NCBI GenBank assembly: GCA_944386015.1
Contig: CALWZK010000013.1
Span: 1-45,959 of the forward strand
Length of the DNA stretch: 45,959 nt
Direction: 5' to 3'
Origin: an uncultured Faecalibacterium sp.
Lineage (GTDB): Bacteria > Bacillota > Clostridia > Oscillospirales > Ruminococcaceae
Below are positions 15,365-22,556 of this stretch, in pieces. The notes under the pieces were generated by a model. The model worked only from the letters and a program-made list of their open reading frames with translations, was not told the DNA's origin and searched no databases. Positions within the stretch are counted from its first letter, which is position 1, and each line of letters opens with the position of its first letter. The translations under genes and the position numbers were made by a program.

Positions 15365-15745
15365 TTACCACCGCATCCGCCGAGGCTTGGTCTGGAAATT
15401 GCGCCGCAGCCAGACTGCAAACTCCCCCAGCACCGCGTTGCACCGGTTCATCTCGCCGCTGTAGCGGTCGTTCTCCCCCAAAGCAGCGTCCATCATGGCG
15501 CACAGATAGTGGGGGTACATCCCGTCAAATGGGAAGGGCACCAGCAGTTCTGCCCCATCGGCCAGCTGGCCGTCCCAGAGCAGATCCGCTCCCACGCCTC
15601 CGAATCCCTCGGCGCCTGCGGTTTCCACCATCCGGACACGGATTTCGCCGTCCTGCCGGCGCAGCCAGTTTTTCATGGTTTCTTCGTCGATCTCGCAGCC
15701 CGGGCGCAGTGCCCTGGCCTGCCGGATCGCCTCGCCTGCCGTCAT
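15365..15745 (-). CDS. putative head-tail connector protein
   Basis: A 126-residue protein starting MTAGEAIRQARALRPG at 15745, with AAAGGAGG seven bases upstream. It is mixed alpha/beta, with ETMKNWLRRQDGEIRVRMVE in the N half and a helical MMDAALGENDRYSGEMNRC segment in the C half. In P22-like order this slot (after the coat gene and before gp10) is filled by the tail accessory factor gp4; small connector proteins of this kind also occur in related Firmicutes phages. Its stop codon overlaps the ribosome site of the next gene. A strong terminator lies directly upstream of its own ribosome site, so its expression may depend on readthrough. Confidence 0.55.
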   Translation of the reverse strand: MTAGEAIRQARALRPGCEIDEETMKNWLRRQDGEIRVRMVETAGAEGFGGVGADLLWDGQLADGAELLVPFPFDGMYPHYLCAMMDAALGENDRYSGEMNRCNAVLGEFAVWLRRNFQTKPRRMRW

Positions 15746-15765
15746 CTGCAAGCCTCCTTTCTTGG

Positions 15766-15805
15766 AAAAAAGCCCGGCACACCGGTCCAAAGGCTGTGCC
15801 GGGCT
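15766..15805 (-). terminator. internal terminator within the phage cassette
   Basis: On the minus strand AGCCCGGCACA pairs perfectly with TGTGCCGGGCT (15771-15805) and is followed by TTTTTT inferred from the A-run near 15766-15770. It lies after the capsid and 71-residue genes and immediately before the ribosome site of the connector-like gene. Confidence 0.85.
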
Positions 15806-15812
15806 GATTCAG

Positions 15813-16028
15813 TTACTTCCCTGCTGCGTCCTCAGCCGCCGCAATGCGGGCGGCGGTGAGATCATCCTGGCGCTGGCTGTGTTCCAGCACCTCGGCCACA
15901 GCCTTGGGCACTTCCACATCCACACCCCGGCGGATCTTGTAGTTGACGCCGTTGACGCTGACAAACAGGTCGCCCTTGTAGCGGCCGTTGTCCTTGAACA
16001 GGCGGATGCGGACCTTGCCTTCACTCAT
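15813..16028 (-). CDS. small phage head protein
   Basis: A 71-residue protein (MSEGKVRIRLFKDNG...) with AAAGGAG nine bases before the start. The first 45 residues look like a small beta barrel (RIRLFKDNGRYKG, VNYKIRRGVDVEVP); the rest is a helix. It lies 21 bases after the major capsid gene and just before an internal terminator, so it is probably made at high level with the capsid. It could be a decoration or head-completion protein. This is inferred from position; the family is not recognised. Confidence 0.6.
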   Translation of the reverse strand: MSEGKVRIRLFKDNGRYKGDLFVSVNGVNYKIRRGVDVEVPKAVAEVLEHSQRQDDLTAARIAAAEDAAGK

Positions 16029-16049
16029 GGGTCATCTCTCCTTTCCTCA

Positions 16050-17096
16050 TCAGTTGGCGGCCGCCGAAGCAGAATAGCTGGACAGGCTCTCGATGCGGAC
16101 CATGTACTGCTCCACCAGGCGCTCGGCTGCCCGCATGCCCTTCCAGCCCACCGAAGCGCGCTGGTTCAGGGGGTCGTCGCCGTAGCCCAGCTGCTTGACA
16201 ATGTGCTCCAGGCCGCCGCCTTCCAGCTCGGTGACGCCGTAGGCGTGGGCGCCCAGCACCAGGGTGCCGAACACCGCATAATGGCCGCTGGAGCCGTCGG
16301 AGGGGCAGGTCTCGTCCTTCCAGATCTTGGCCTCGCTGGTCTCGATGAACCGGATGTTGCCCAGCTTGCCGATCTCGCCCCGGTACATGGCCTCGGGGTC
16401 GGCGTACTTGTGGACCTCGATCCACTCCTTGCTGGTCTTCAGGTCATAGGCGGCGTAGGGGTGGATGATGGCCACATAGCTGTCGCCCAGGGTGTCGGCG
16501 TTCATGGCGCCCAGCTGGGCGGCGGCCTGGAAGAACAGCTTGGGGGTCAGCTTGCAGTCCAGGGTCAGGTCGGCCCGGCTGGTGACGGGGGTCTCAGCGC
16601 CATCATCGGCCACCTTGGGGGCGTAGATCACGTTGGTGCCGCCGGCCAGCACATCCCGGGTCAGGGTGTCCAGGGTGCGGCCGGCCTGGCTGGCCAGAAT
16701 CCGGGTGGCCTGGACCACGTTGTTGTCGATGGCGGTCATCTGCAGCACGTCGGTCAGAGGGGTCCAGCCGCCGTACTGGTGCAGGTCGCTCTTGATGGTG
16801 GAGACGGTGAGGGTCTGGCCGTCGGGGGTGACGCCCTCGGTCAGGGGGGTGGTGGCCTTGGGCAGGCTGTCGTACTTGCGGAACTCAATGGTCTTGCCGC
16901 CGCCCACAGGCATGGGGTAGTAGTCGGCGAACTGGTCGTGGACCAGCCGGGGCTCTGCCTGGTCGATCAGACGCTTCTCATAGAAGGTCTTCATCTCGTC
17001 GGTCATCCCCGGTGTGCCGGTGGTGTTCAGCAGCTGGCTGGCGGGGTCGGCAAAGAACTGCAGGTCAAAGGGGAAGAGATTGTGGTTCTTGTTCAT
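16050..17096 (-). CDS. phage major capsid protein, N4-gp56 type
   Basis: A 348-residue capsid subunit resembling the N4-gp56 major capsid family. Characteristic parts are an N arm with FYEKRLIDQAEPRLVH, the GGGKTIEFRKYDSLPKA segment, GVTPDGQTL with a YGGW loop, and a C-terminal FGTLVLGAHAYGV region. AAAGGA is seven bases before the ATG. The first residues read MNKNHNLFPFDLQFFADPAS. FDLQFFA (residues 10-16) is the motif at which Prp-type proteases cut L27 and some staphylococcal phage capsid proteins, so the first 15 or so residues are probably removed. The matching protease is encoded by the gene just upstream at 17154. Confidence 0.85.
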   Translation of the reverse strand: MNKNHNLFPFDLQFFADPASQLLNTTGTPGMTDEMKTFYEKRLIDQAEPRLVHDQFADYYPMPVGGGKTIEFRKYDSLPKATTPLTEGVTPDGQTLTVSTIKSDLHQYGGWTPLTDVLQMTAIDNNVVQATRILASQAGRTLDTLTRDVLAGGTNVIYAPKVADDGAETPVTSRADLTLDCKLTPKLFFQAAAQLGAMNADTLGDSYVAIIHPYAAYDLKTSKEWIEVHKYADPEAMYRGEIGKLGNIRFIETSEAKIWKDETCPSDGSSGHYAVFGTLVLGAHAYGVTELEGGGLEHIVKQLGYGDDPLNQRASVGWKGMRAAERLVEQYMVRIESLSSYSASAAAN

Positions 17097-17123
17097 AGAT
17101 CGTTCCTTTCTTTATGGTGCCAT

Positions 17124-17139
17124 GCCGGCCGAAGCCGGC
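17124..17139 (-). other. tetraloop hairpin between scaffold and capsid genes
   Basis: On the minus strand GCCGGC-TTCG-GCCGGC forms a six-pair stem with a UUCG tetraloop. There is no T-run. It may act as an mRNA stability or processing element that favours the capsid message, but this is speculative. Confidence 0.4.
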
Positions 17140-17153
17140 GCGTATCCTGAATC

Positions 17154-18098
17154 TTACAGCCGGATCTTTGCCCCGTGGAGGGCTTCCCGCTCGATGGCCT
17201 CCCGCTGGGCCCGGCTCATCCGGCTCACATCGGGGGCGGTGGTCATGGCGCCCTGGCTGTGGATGCCGTTTTCCGGGGGGCGTGCCCCCCGCTCCTGGAC
17301 CCGGTTGATGACCCCCTGCTCCACGGTGCGGGCGGTGCCCTCCATCAGCTTGTCATAGAAAGCCGCGTGATAGGCCTCCTGCATCCGCATCCCGGGCATC
17401 CGCATCATCCGGCGCATGGCGGGGTTTTTCAGGGCCTCCTTCAGGGAGAACTTGGGGTCGCCCTTGCGCATCTCAGCTTCCTCCCGGGCCCACTGGTTGT
17501 GCAGGAACCGGATGAACCGCCCCACTTCGCCGATGCCCAGCATGGGCTCCCGGCGGGGCTGTGCCTCTCTTGCCGGGGCCTCCCGGGTCTGGGCCGGGGG
17601 CAGCTCTTCCTTGCGCTTGTCCGGCTTGCCGGCGGGGCGCATGGTGCCCTCGGCCACCGCCTGCCGCTCCTGCTCCCGGCTGAGGGCAGGGCCCCTGCGG
17701 TCCTTTTTGTCCTTCCGGGCGAACAGCTGCAGGTCGATCATCCCTTCCTCGCCCCGGCTGCTGGTGTCAGCAAACCGCAGGTTGTCGGGGTACCGCTCGG
17801 CCAGCAGGGCCAGGCCGGCTTTGGCCAGCTCAAAGCTGCCCTCCATCCGCTGGTTCTCCCGGGGGTCGGCCGCGGGGCGGGCGGTGATCACCACCCGGGG
17901 GCCCTCGGGGCCGTCGGAAGCGGTGCACTCTGCCTGCTCCATCTCAGCCGCCATCCAGATCAGGGCCTGGGTCAGGATGCTGGCCCCGGCGCAGACAATA
18001 TCCTGGCCGGCGGGGGCGTAGCCGGCATGGCCCTTGACTTCCAGCCGCCGGGTCACCCCGGCGGGGCCGTCCAGCTCGCTGTACATTGCGTGGATCAT
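17154..18098 (-). CDS. Prp-like cysteine protease fused to phage scaffold
   Basis: A 314-residue two-part protein. AAGGAGG is nine bases before the ATG. Residues 1-115 match Prp, the Firmicutes protease that trims ribosomal protein L27: GHAGYA with His24, then DIVCAGAS with Cys36, the same 12-residue His-Cys spacing as S. aureus Prp, and a C-terminal helix ending LAERYPDNLRF. Residues 121-127 read IDLQLFA, a Prp-type cleavage motif at the joint. Residues 128-314 are charged, Arg/Glu/Pro-rich and helical (a Met-rich MRRMMRMPGMRM stretch near 240), as expected of a scaffold. It sits between portal and capsid, the usual scaffold position. Self-release of protease and scaffold, then trimming of the capsid N arm, is the inferred function. 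Confidence 0.75.
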   Translation of the reverse strand: MIHAMYSELDGPAGVTRRLEVKGHAGYAPAGQDIVCAGASILTQALIWMAAEMEQAECTASDGPEGPRVVITARPAADPRENQRMEGSFELAKAGLALLAERYPDNLRFADTSSRGEEGMIDLQLFARKDKKDRRGPALSREQERQAVAEGTMRPAGKPDKRKEELPPAQTREAPAREAQPRREPMLGIGEVGRFIRFLHNQWAREEAEMRKGDPKFSLKEALKNPAMRRMMRMPGMRMQEAYHAAFYDKLMEGTARTVEQGVINRVQERGARPPENGIHSQGAMTTAPDVSRMSRAQREAIEREALHGAKIRL

Positions 18099-18104
18099 CC
18101 TTTG

Positions 18105-19946
18105 TTACCTCCTTGTATTGGTGTTCATGGCCCTGCGGGCCGCCGTGTCAGGGCTGGGGGCCTGGGGCACCCGGTTCACCTGGCCCGAGGTTTTCTGGCC
18201 AGTCATCTTCTGGCCGGCGGCCTTCTGCCCCGCTGCCTTTTGGCGGCTGAGGGCCCTGGCCGCCTGCATGGTCTGGGTCAGGCGGGCCAGCTGCTGCTGG
18301 GCCAGCTGGAGCTGCTGGGCCAGGGTGCCGTTCTGGCGCACCCGCTGGCGGACCTTTTCGATCCCCTCAAAGTCCATCATCTCCAACGCAGCCAGGGCGG
18401 CGTCGGCGTTGGCGGGGTTGAAGAACCCCAGCTGATAGCACTCCTTGGCGGTCTCGTTCTGGCTCAGGCGGCTGAAGGTGGACTTTTTGGCCGCCGAGAT
18501 GGTGATGTCAAACACCGGCTCCCGGCTGCCCAGCTCCACGCCGCCCACGCTGGCCACAGGCACCGGCCGCAGGGCGGCGCCGCTGAACTGGACAAAGACG
18601 TTCTGGCCCTGCTGGCCGGTGATCCGGAACACCCGGTCCTCGTCGTAGAACTGGCGCATCAGGTCGATGACCAGATAGCACTCCTTGGCGAAGGCCCGGT
18701 AGGAGCTCTTGAGCATGTCCCGGGACAGCTTGCTGCCCGCCTCCTGGAGGGCTGCGATGGCCGAAGCCGCCGTGACGCCGCCCGAGGTGCCGCCCTGGCT
18801 CATATCCCGGTTGCCGCTGATCTCCTTCAGCTCGTCCACCCGGCTGTTGCGGTAGGTGATGGAGCTGCCCTGGAGCGCGGCGGTCTGGATCTGGTGGAAG
18901 CTGTCGCTGTTGAGCCGGCCGGTGACATGGACAATGTCCCGGCTCAGATCGGCCAGCTCTTCCTCGTTGACCCCGGCCCCGTCGCTGAGGACGTACCGCT
19001 GTTTGGAGGCCAGCAGGACGTTTTCGTCCATAGCCTGGTTCATCTTGTCGATGGAGTTCTGGCAGTCCTTCATCACATCGATGAGGCCGAAGCCGGCGGG
19101 GCTGTCCTCTTCCTGGTACAGCACGTCAAAGACAAAGGGATATTTGCCGTGGTCATAGTAGCCCCGCCGGGCCAGCCGGGGGTCGTTTTCGCTGGCATAC
19201 AGGACCACACCGTTGCAGAATTTGCAGTAGTGGACCAGCTCTTTGCCGCCGGGGCCCGGTTTCTTGTAGTACCAGTCCACCACCACGCTCTTGTCGGTGG
19301 TGTCGATGCTGTCATCGTGGATGTACCGGGCTGCGTCGATGGTGCCGCCGGTGCGGCCCCGCAGCTGGGGGTAGCGGGCCGCCAGCTGGTCGGAATCCTC
19401 CAGGCTCAGGCTGAAAAAGTGGGGGCTGTCCTGGATGTCCATCACCCCCGGCTCCCAGTAGAGCATCAGCAGGTTCATGGACCGGATGGCGATCTCCCCC
19501 ATGCCGCCCCGGGCGGCGGTGTCCCAGAAGATGCCCTTGACGCCGGTGCCCTGTTTCAGCTTGCGCCACCAGCTGTCTGAGTAGACCTGCTCGTAGTCGG
19601 CCTGTTCCAGCACCACCGGCAGGATGCTGGAGAGGGTGCGGGCGGTGGCCTCATCGTCGGCAGCCCGGGGCAGGACGTTGGGTTCGGGGTAGTTGTCCAT
19701 GGCCTCGGCGTGCTTGCTGGCAATGGAGTTGAACAGCCACCCGCTGGAGGGCTGGGGTTTGCCCTCCATCATCCGGTTTTTGTACTGTTTCCAGTGGGCC
19801 ATCCGGAACCACAGCTCGTTGTCGATCAGCCGCCGGTCCAGCGCCGCTTTGCCGGATTTGTACTTGTGCAGGATGCGCTCCGCCTCTGCGGCCTGTTCGG
19901 GGCCGATGACCGGCGCAGGCTGCATCTGAATTTCCTGTTCTTGCAT
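18105..19946 (-). CDS. phage portal protein, P22-like
   Basis: A 613-residue portal subunit, the ring through which DNA enters the capsid. The start has GAGGTG five bases upstream and lies nine bases after the terminase stop. Portal features include a basic N region (MAHWKQYKNRMMEGKPQPSS), WLFNSIASKHAEAMDNYPEP, a strand-rich middle, GLIDVMKDCQNSIDKMNQAM and a long helical C part ending in a Gln-rich barrel-like stretch (QQLQLAQQQLARLTQTMQAA). Near the end, a five-residue unit (KxxGQ) is repeated four times from a 15-base DNA repeat. Size and layout fit podovirus portals of the P22 type. Confidence 0.8.
   Translation of the reverse strand: MQEQEIQMQPAPVIGPEQAAEAERILHKYKSGKAALDRRLIDNELWFRMAHWKQYKNRMMEGKPQPSSGWLFNSIASKHAEAMDNYPEPNVLPRAADDEATARTLSSILPVVLEQADYEQVYSDSWWRKLKQGTGVKGIFWDTAARGGMGEIAIRSMNLLMLYWEPGVMDIQDSPHFFSLSLEDSDQLAARYPQLRGRTGGTIDAARYIHDDSIDTTDKSVVVDWYYKKPGPGGKELVHYCKFCNGVVLYASENDPRLARRGYYDHGKYPFVFDVLYQEEDSPAGFGLIDVMKDCQNSIDKMNQAMDENVLLASKQRYVLSDGAGVNEEELADLSRDIVHVTGRLNSDSFHQIQTAALQGSSITYRNSRVDELKEISGNRDMSQGGTSGGVTAASAIAALQEAGSKLSRDMLKSSYRAFAKECYLVIDLMRQFYDEDRVFRITGQQGQNVFVQFSGAALRPVPVASVGGVELGSREPVFDITISAAKKSTFSRLSQNETAKECYQLGFFNPANADAALAALEMMDFEGIEKVRQRVRQNGTLAQQLQLAQQQLARLTQTMQAARALSRQKAAGQKAAGQKMTGQKTSGQVNRVPQAPSPDTAARRAMNTNTRR
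18191..18245 (-). repeat. 15-base imperfect tandem repeat in the portal gene
   Basis: Four units based on TTCTGGCC plus seven variable bases encode the KxxGQ pentapeptide repeats near the portal C terminus. Such in-frame repeats can change copy number without breaking the gene. Confidence 0.6.
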
Positions 19947-19955
19947 CGTTTCACC

Positions 19956-21401
19956 TCATATTCTGTAAAATGCCGCGTGTCTGCGGGGCCGCAGGTCCAG
20001 CGGGTCGTCGGTGAGCGGCGCGGGGGCCGGCCGGGCCGGGGGGCTGATGGGGTTTTCCATCAGCACATACCGGCACTCGTCGTAGATGTGGTCCTCCTGG
20101 CGGGAGTCCACATCCTCCACGTTGCTCTCGTCGTACACCAGGGAGGGGATGGTGCGGATGAAATGTTTGCAGGTGCGGAACACCTGGAACATGGGCCGCC
20201 CCTCCTGGTCAAAGGCCAGCCGGTAGTGCATCTGCATCTTGCCGGCCAGGCGGGTGTTGTCCGCCGCCGACCAGAAGATGCCGTTGGGGGGCCGCTCCAT
20301 CATGGCGGCGATGCTCTCCCCCCGGCTCTCGTCAAAGATGGCCGGGTCTGCGATCCCCCGGATGGTCCGGCCCCGGAGCACCGGGTCGTTCTGTTCCGCT
20401 TCCCGGATTTTCCGGGCCTGCTCCACCGGGTTCATCCGCAGCCCCTCGTTGGGCCGGCCGGTGCAGCCGTAGAGCTCCTTGATCCGGTAAATCCGCCCCT
20501 CCTCGTCCACCGCGTACCACCCCACCGAAAAGGGCCGGGAATAGCCGAAGTCGTACCCCCGCCAGATCTTCCAGTGTCTGGGGATCTCGAAGGGCTCCAC
20601 CACATGGGTCCACCGCTGGTCCCGGTAGTGTTCGGGGTCGTTGCGCCACTCGGTGAACACCTGCCCCGAAAAGCTGTCCCAGCTGCCGTAGAGCAGGGCC
20701 TGCTTTTCCGCCTCGGGCAGGGCGGCCAGGCTGGCCAGATAGTCGGGGTCGTTGGCCAGCAGGGCCGGGTTGTCAAAGACGCTGGAGGGGATGAACACCC
20801 GGGCCCGGGTGTAGGTCCGGGTGGTGCCGTCGGGCATCCGCACCTGGTACTCCTCCCGGATGGGGGTGCCGGGGGGCGCCGGGGTGATGAACCGCTCCTT
20901 GACCCAGCCGTGGCCCACCCCGCCGGGGTTGGTGGTGGCCCGCATATACACCCGGGTGCCGGGGCCGGTGGGGCGGTTGCGGCTCATCATGTAGCTGTAC
21001 TCCTCCCACTCAAAGTGGGTCAGCTCGTCAAACCCGATGAAGTCGAAGGCCTTGCCCTGGTAGTTGGTGCGGTCCTTGGTGTACTGCATCGACCCGAAGT
21101 AGATCTTGGCCCCGCTGGGGAAAATCCAGACGTGGGCGGTGGCATTGTACTGGGCCCCCGGGAAAGCCCGGCGGTAGTAGTTCATGCTCTTGTCCACCAG
21201 GTCGCTGAGCTGGGGAAAGGTTTTCCGCAGGATCAGCCCCCGGTAGTGGGGAATGTTCACCTGCCGCAGCGCCTCGATCACCAAAGCGTCGCTTTTTCCG
21301 CCCCCGGCCGCCCCGCCGTACAGCGCCTCCGGCTCGCTGCGCTCCATAAAGGCCCGCTGCCGGGGCTGGGGCTGCCAGATGATGGGCGCGTGCCGGTTCA
21401 T
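19956..21401 (-). CDS. terL: phage terminase large subunit
   Basis: A 481-residue DNA-packaging motor. The N-terminal ATPase has a Walker A at GGAAGGGKS (residues 29-37) and a Walker B with catalytic acid at FIGFDE (Asp125-Glu126), followed by a coupling motif in RATTNPGG. The C-terminal RNase H-like nuclease has acidic residues in RGYDFGYS, GIADPAIFD and EDHIYDECRY. The ATG at 21401 overlaps the stop of the preceding gene (ATGA), with AAGGAGG upstream. It leads into the portal gene nine bases later. All nuclease and ATPase key residues appear intact, so the protein looks functional. Confidence 0.93.
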   Translation of the reverse strand: MNRHAPIIWQPQPRQRAFMERSEPEALYGGAAGGGKSDALVIEALRQVNIPHYRGLILRKTFPQLSDLVDKSMNYYRRAFPGAQYNATAHVWIFPSGAKIYFGSMQYTKDRTNYQGKAFDFIGFDELTHFEWEEYSYMMSRNRPTGPGTRVYMRATTNPGGVGHGWVKERFITPAPPGTPIREEYQVRMPDGTTRTYTRARVFIPSSVFDNPALLANDPDYLASLAALPEAEKQALLYGSWDSFSGQVFTEWRNDPEHYRDQRWTHVVEPFEIPRHWKIWRGYDFGYSRPFSVGWYAVDEEGRIYRIKELYGCTGRPNEGLRMNPVEQARKIREAEQNDPVLRGRTIRGIADPAIFDESRGESIAAMMERPPNGIFWSAADNTRLAGKMQMHYRLAFDQEGRPMFQVFRTCKHFIRTIPSLVYDESNVEDVDSRQEDHIYDECRYVLMENPISPPARPAPAPLTDDPLDLRPRRHAAFYRI

Positions 21402-21673
21402 GTTGCTTCATCCTCCTTTCCCGGCGCCACCGGCGGCAGCAGCACCACGCCGTATTCGGCCTCGTCGCTGCCGGCGCTCTGTTCGCCCAGGCTCCTGGCC
21501 ACGGCTGCCAGGTCCTTGAGCACCGCCGTGATCTCCTTCAGCGCCTTCATGTCGCCGCTGCCCTCGGCCTGCCGCCGGGCATCCAGCGCCCGGGCCTCCT
21601 GCACCAGCAGCCCGCTGAGAAGATCGGTGGTCCGCTGTAAGTCTGTCAGGCTGCCGTTCTTTTTCTTTGCCAT
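21398..21673 (-). CDS. small gene in terminase small subunit position
   Basis: A 91-residue protein starting MAKKKNGSLTDLQRTTDLL at 21673, with AAGGAG seven bases before the ATG. It is helical and charged through residue 65 (VQEARALDARR, ALKEITAVLKDLAAVARSLG), followed by a hydrophobic strand (GVVLLPPVAPG). Its stop overlaps the terminase large subunit start. The place is that of the small terminase subunit, but no clear helix-turn-helix is visible. It is therefore called by position only; similar small genes precede terL in other Firmicutes prophages. It is the first gene of the cassette. Confidence 0.55.
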   Translation of the reverse strand: MAKKKNGSLTDLQRTTDLLSGLLVQEARALDARRQAEGSGDMKALKEITAVLKDLAAVARSLGEQSAGSDEAEYGVVLLPPVAPGKEDEAT

Positions 21674-21728
21674 CCTTTCGCTCCTTTCCGCCGCTGTCCG
21701 GCCGCCTGTCAACATCCTACCACCGGGC

Positions 21729-21846
21729 CCGGTTTTCCCCCAGTGTGTCCTTCCGGCCCCGGTTTTCGGCGGCAAAACCCGCCGGTTTTCTGCGGGCTGC
21801 CCAAAAGAAAAACCGGCCTGTGTCCCAAGGGCAAAGTCCGGTTTAC
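21729..21846. repeat. cluster of CCGGTTTT motifs before the phage cassette
   Basis: CCGGTTTTC occurs at 21729, 21759 and 21782, the inverted form GAAAAACCGG at 21807, and CCGGTTTAC at 21839, spaced about 23-32 bases. The first overlaps a perfect 12-base palindrome ACCGGGCCCGGT (21722-21733). They fill the only non-coding stretch in front of the first phage gene. No standard promoter is evident here. Confidence 0.5.
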
Positions 21847-21860
21847 AGCATCACACACAG

Positions 21861-21896
21861 AAAAACGCCGCCCAGACTGTGCAGTCTGCGCGGCGT
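21861..21896 (-). terminator. terminator of the thioredoxin relay operon
   Basis: On the minus strand ACGCCGC-N-CAGACT type arms (21865-21896) fold around a GCAC/GTGC loop and are followed by TTTTT. It lies 11 bases after the TlpA-like gene and insulates it from the phage cassette. Confidence 0.85.
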
Positions 21897-21907
21897 CTCT
21901 TGTGCGC

Positions 21908-22546
21908 TTACGATTCAGTTTTGGGTGCAATCAGGTCGATGCCCTGCTGCAGGGTGTCGGCGTCGATGGCGCCGGTGGCCTGCGCCACCGCGTACCCGTC
22001 GGCGTCAATGAAATAGGTGGTGGGCAGCGAGTAGGCCCCATAGGTGAGGGCGGCGTTCGAGTCGGTGTCATACAGCACCGGGAAGGTGTATCCCTTCTCT
22101 GCGATGAAGGCAGAGGCACTGTCCACCGTCTCCCGGCCGCCGTCGGTCATGTTGATCATCAGGAACTGGACCTCGTCCCCCAGCTCCTGGTATTTGTCCT
22201 CAAAGTGGGGCATTTCCATCTGGCAGGGCCCGCACCAGCTGGCCCAGAAGTTCACCACCAGGGGCTTGCCGATGTAGTCGTACAGCTGGACCGGATTGCC
22301 CTCCGCGTCATAGACGGTGAAGTCGGGGGCCAGCACCTTTTCAGGCTCTGCGGCCTGGGCGGAATCTGCGGTCTGGCCGCTCTCCGCCCCCTGGCTGCTG
22401 CTGCCAGCGGCCTGGCTCTGGGGGGATTCCACCTTCAGCTGGTTGTGTTCCAGCCCCTGGCTCAGCCGCCCGTAGAGGGTGTAGGCGCCCCCCAGCACCA
22501 GCACAAACACCAGGGCCAGCACAAACAAGATTCGCTTTTTCTCCAT
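21908..22546 (-). CDS. TlpA/ResA-like membrane-anchored thioredoxin
   Basis: A 212-residue extracytoplasmic thiol-disulfide oxidoreductase. An N-terminal KKR and one membrane segment (about residues 6-25) anchor it; a Ser/Gln/Ala-rich linker (about 40-68) leads to a thioredoxin fold with the active site WCGPC (Cys105, Cys108) and the cis-Pro motif SLPTTYFID. It presumably receives electrons from CcdA, encoded ten bases upstream, and keeps extracellular thiols reduced. It is the last gene of the five-gene relay and is followed by a terminator. The target protein is unknown; cytochrome c maturation is unlikely in such an anaerobe, since no heme genes are nearby. Confidence 0.88.
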   Translation of the reverse strand: MEKKRILFVLALVFVLVLGGAYTLYGRLSQGLEHNQLKVESPQSQAAGSSSQGAESGQTADSAQAAEPEKVLAPDFTVYDAEGNPVQLYDYIGKPLVVNFWASWCGPCQMEMPHFEDKYQELGDEVQFLMINMTDGGRETVDSASAFIAEKGYTFPVLYDTDSNAALTYGAYSLPTTYFIDADGYAVAQATGAIDADTLQQGIDLIAPKTES

Positions 22547-22556
22547 GCCTGCCTCC

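Noticed and set aside
18191-18245. CRISPR-like or regulatory repeat array
   Set aside because: The 15-base units are inside the portal frame and encode a pentapeptide repeat; no spacers and no cas genes.
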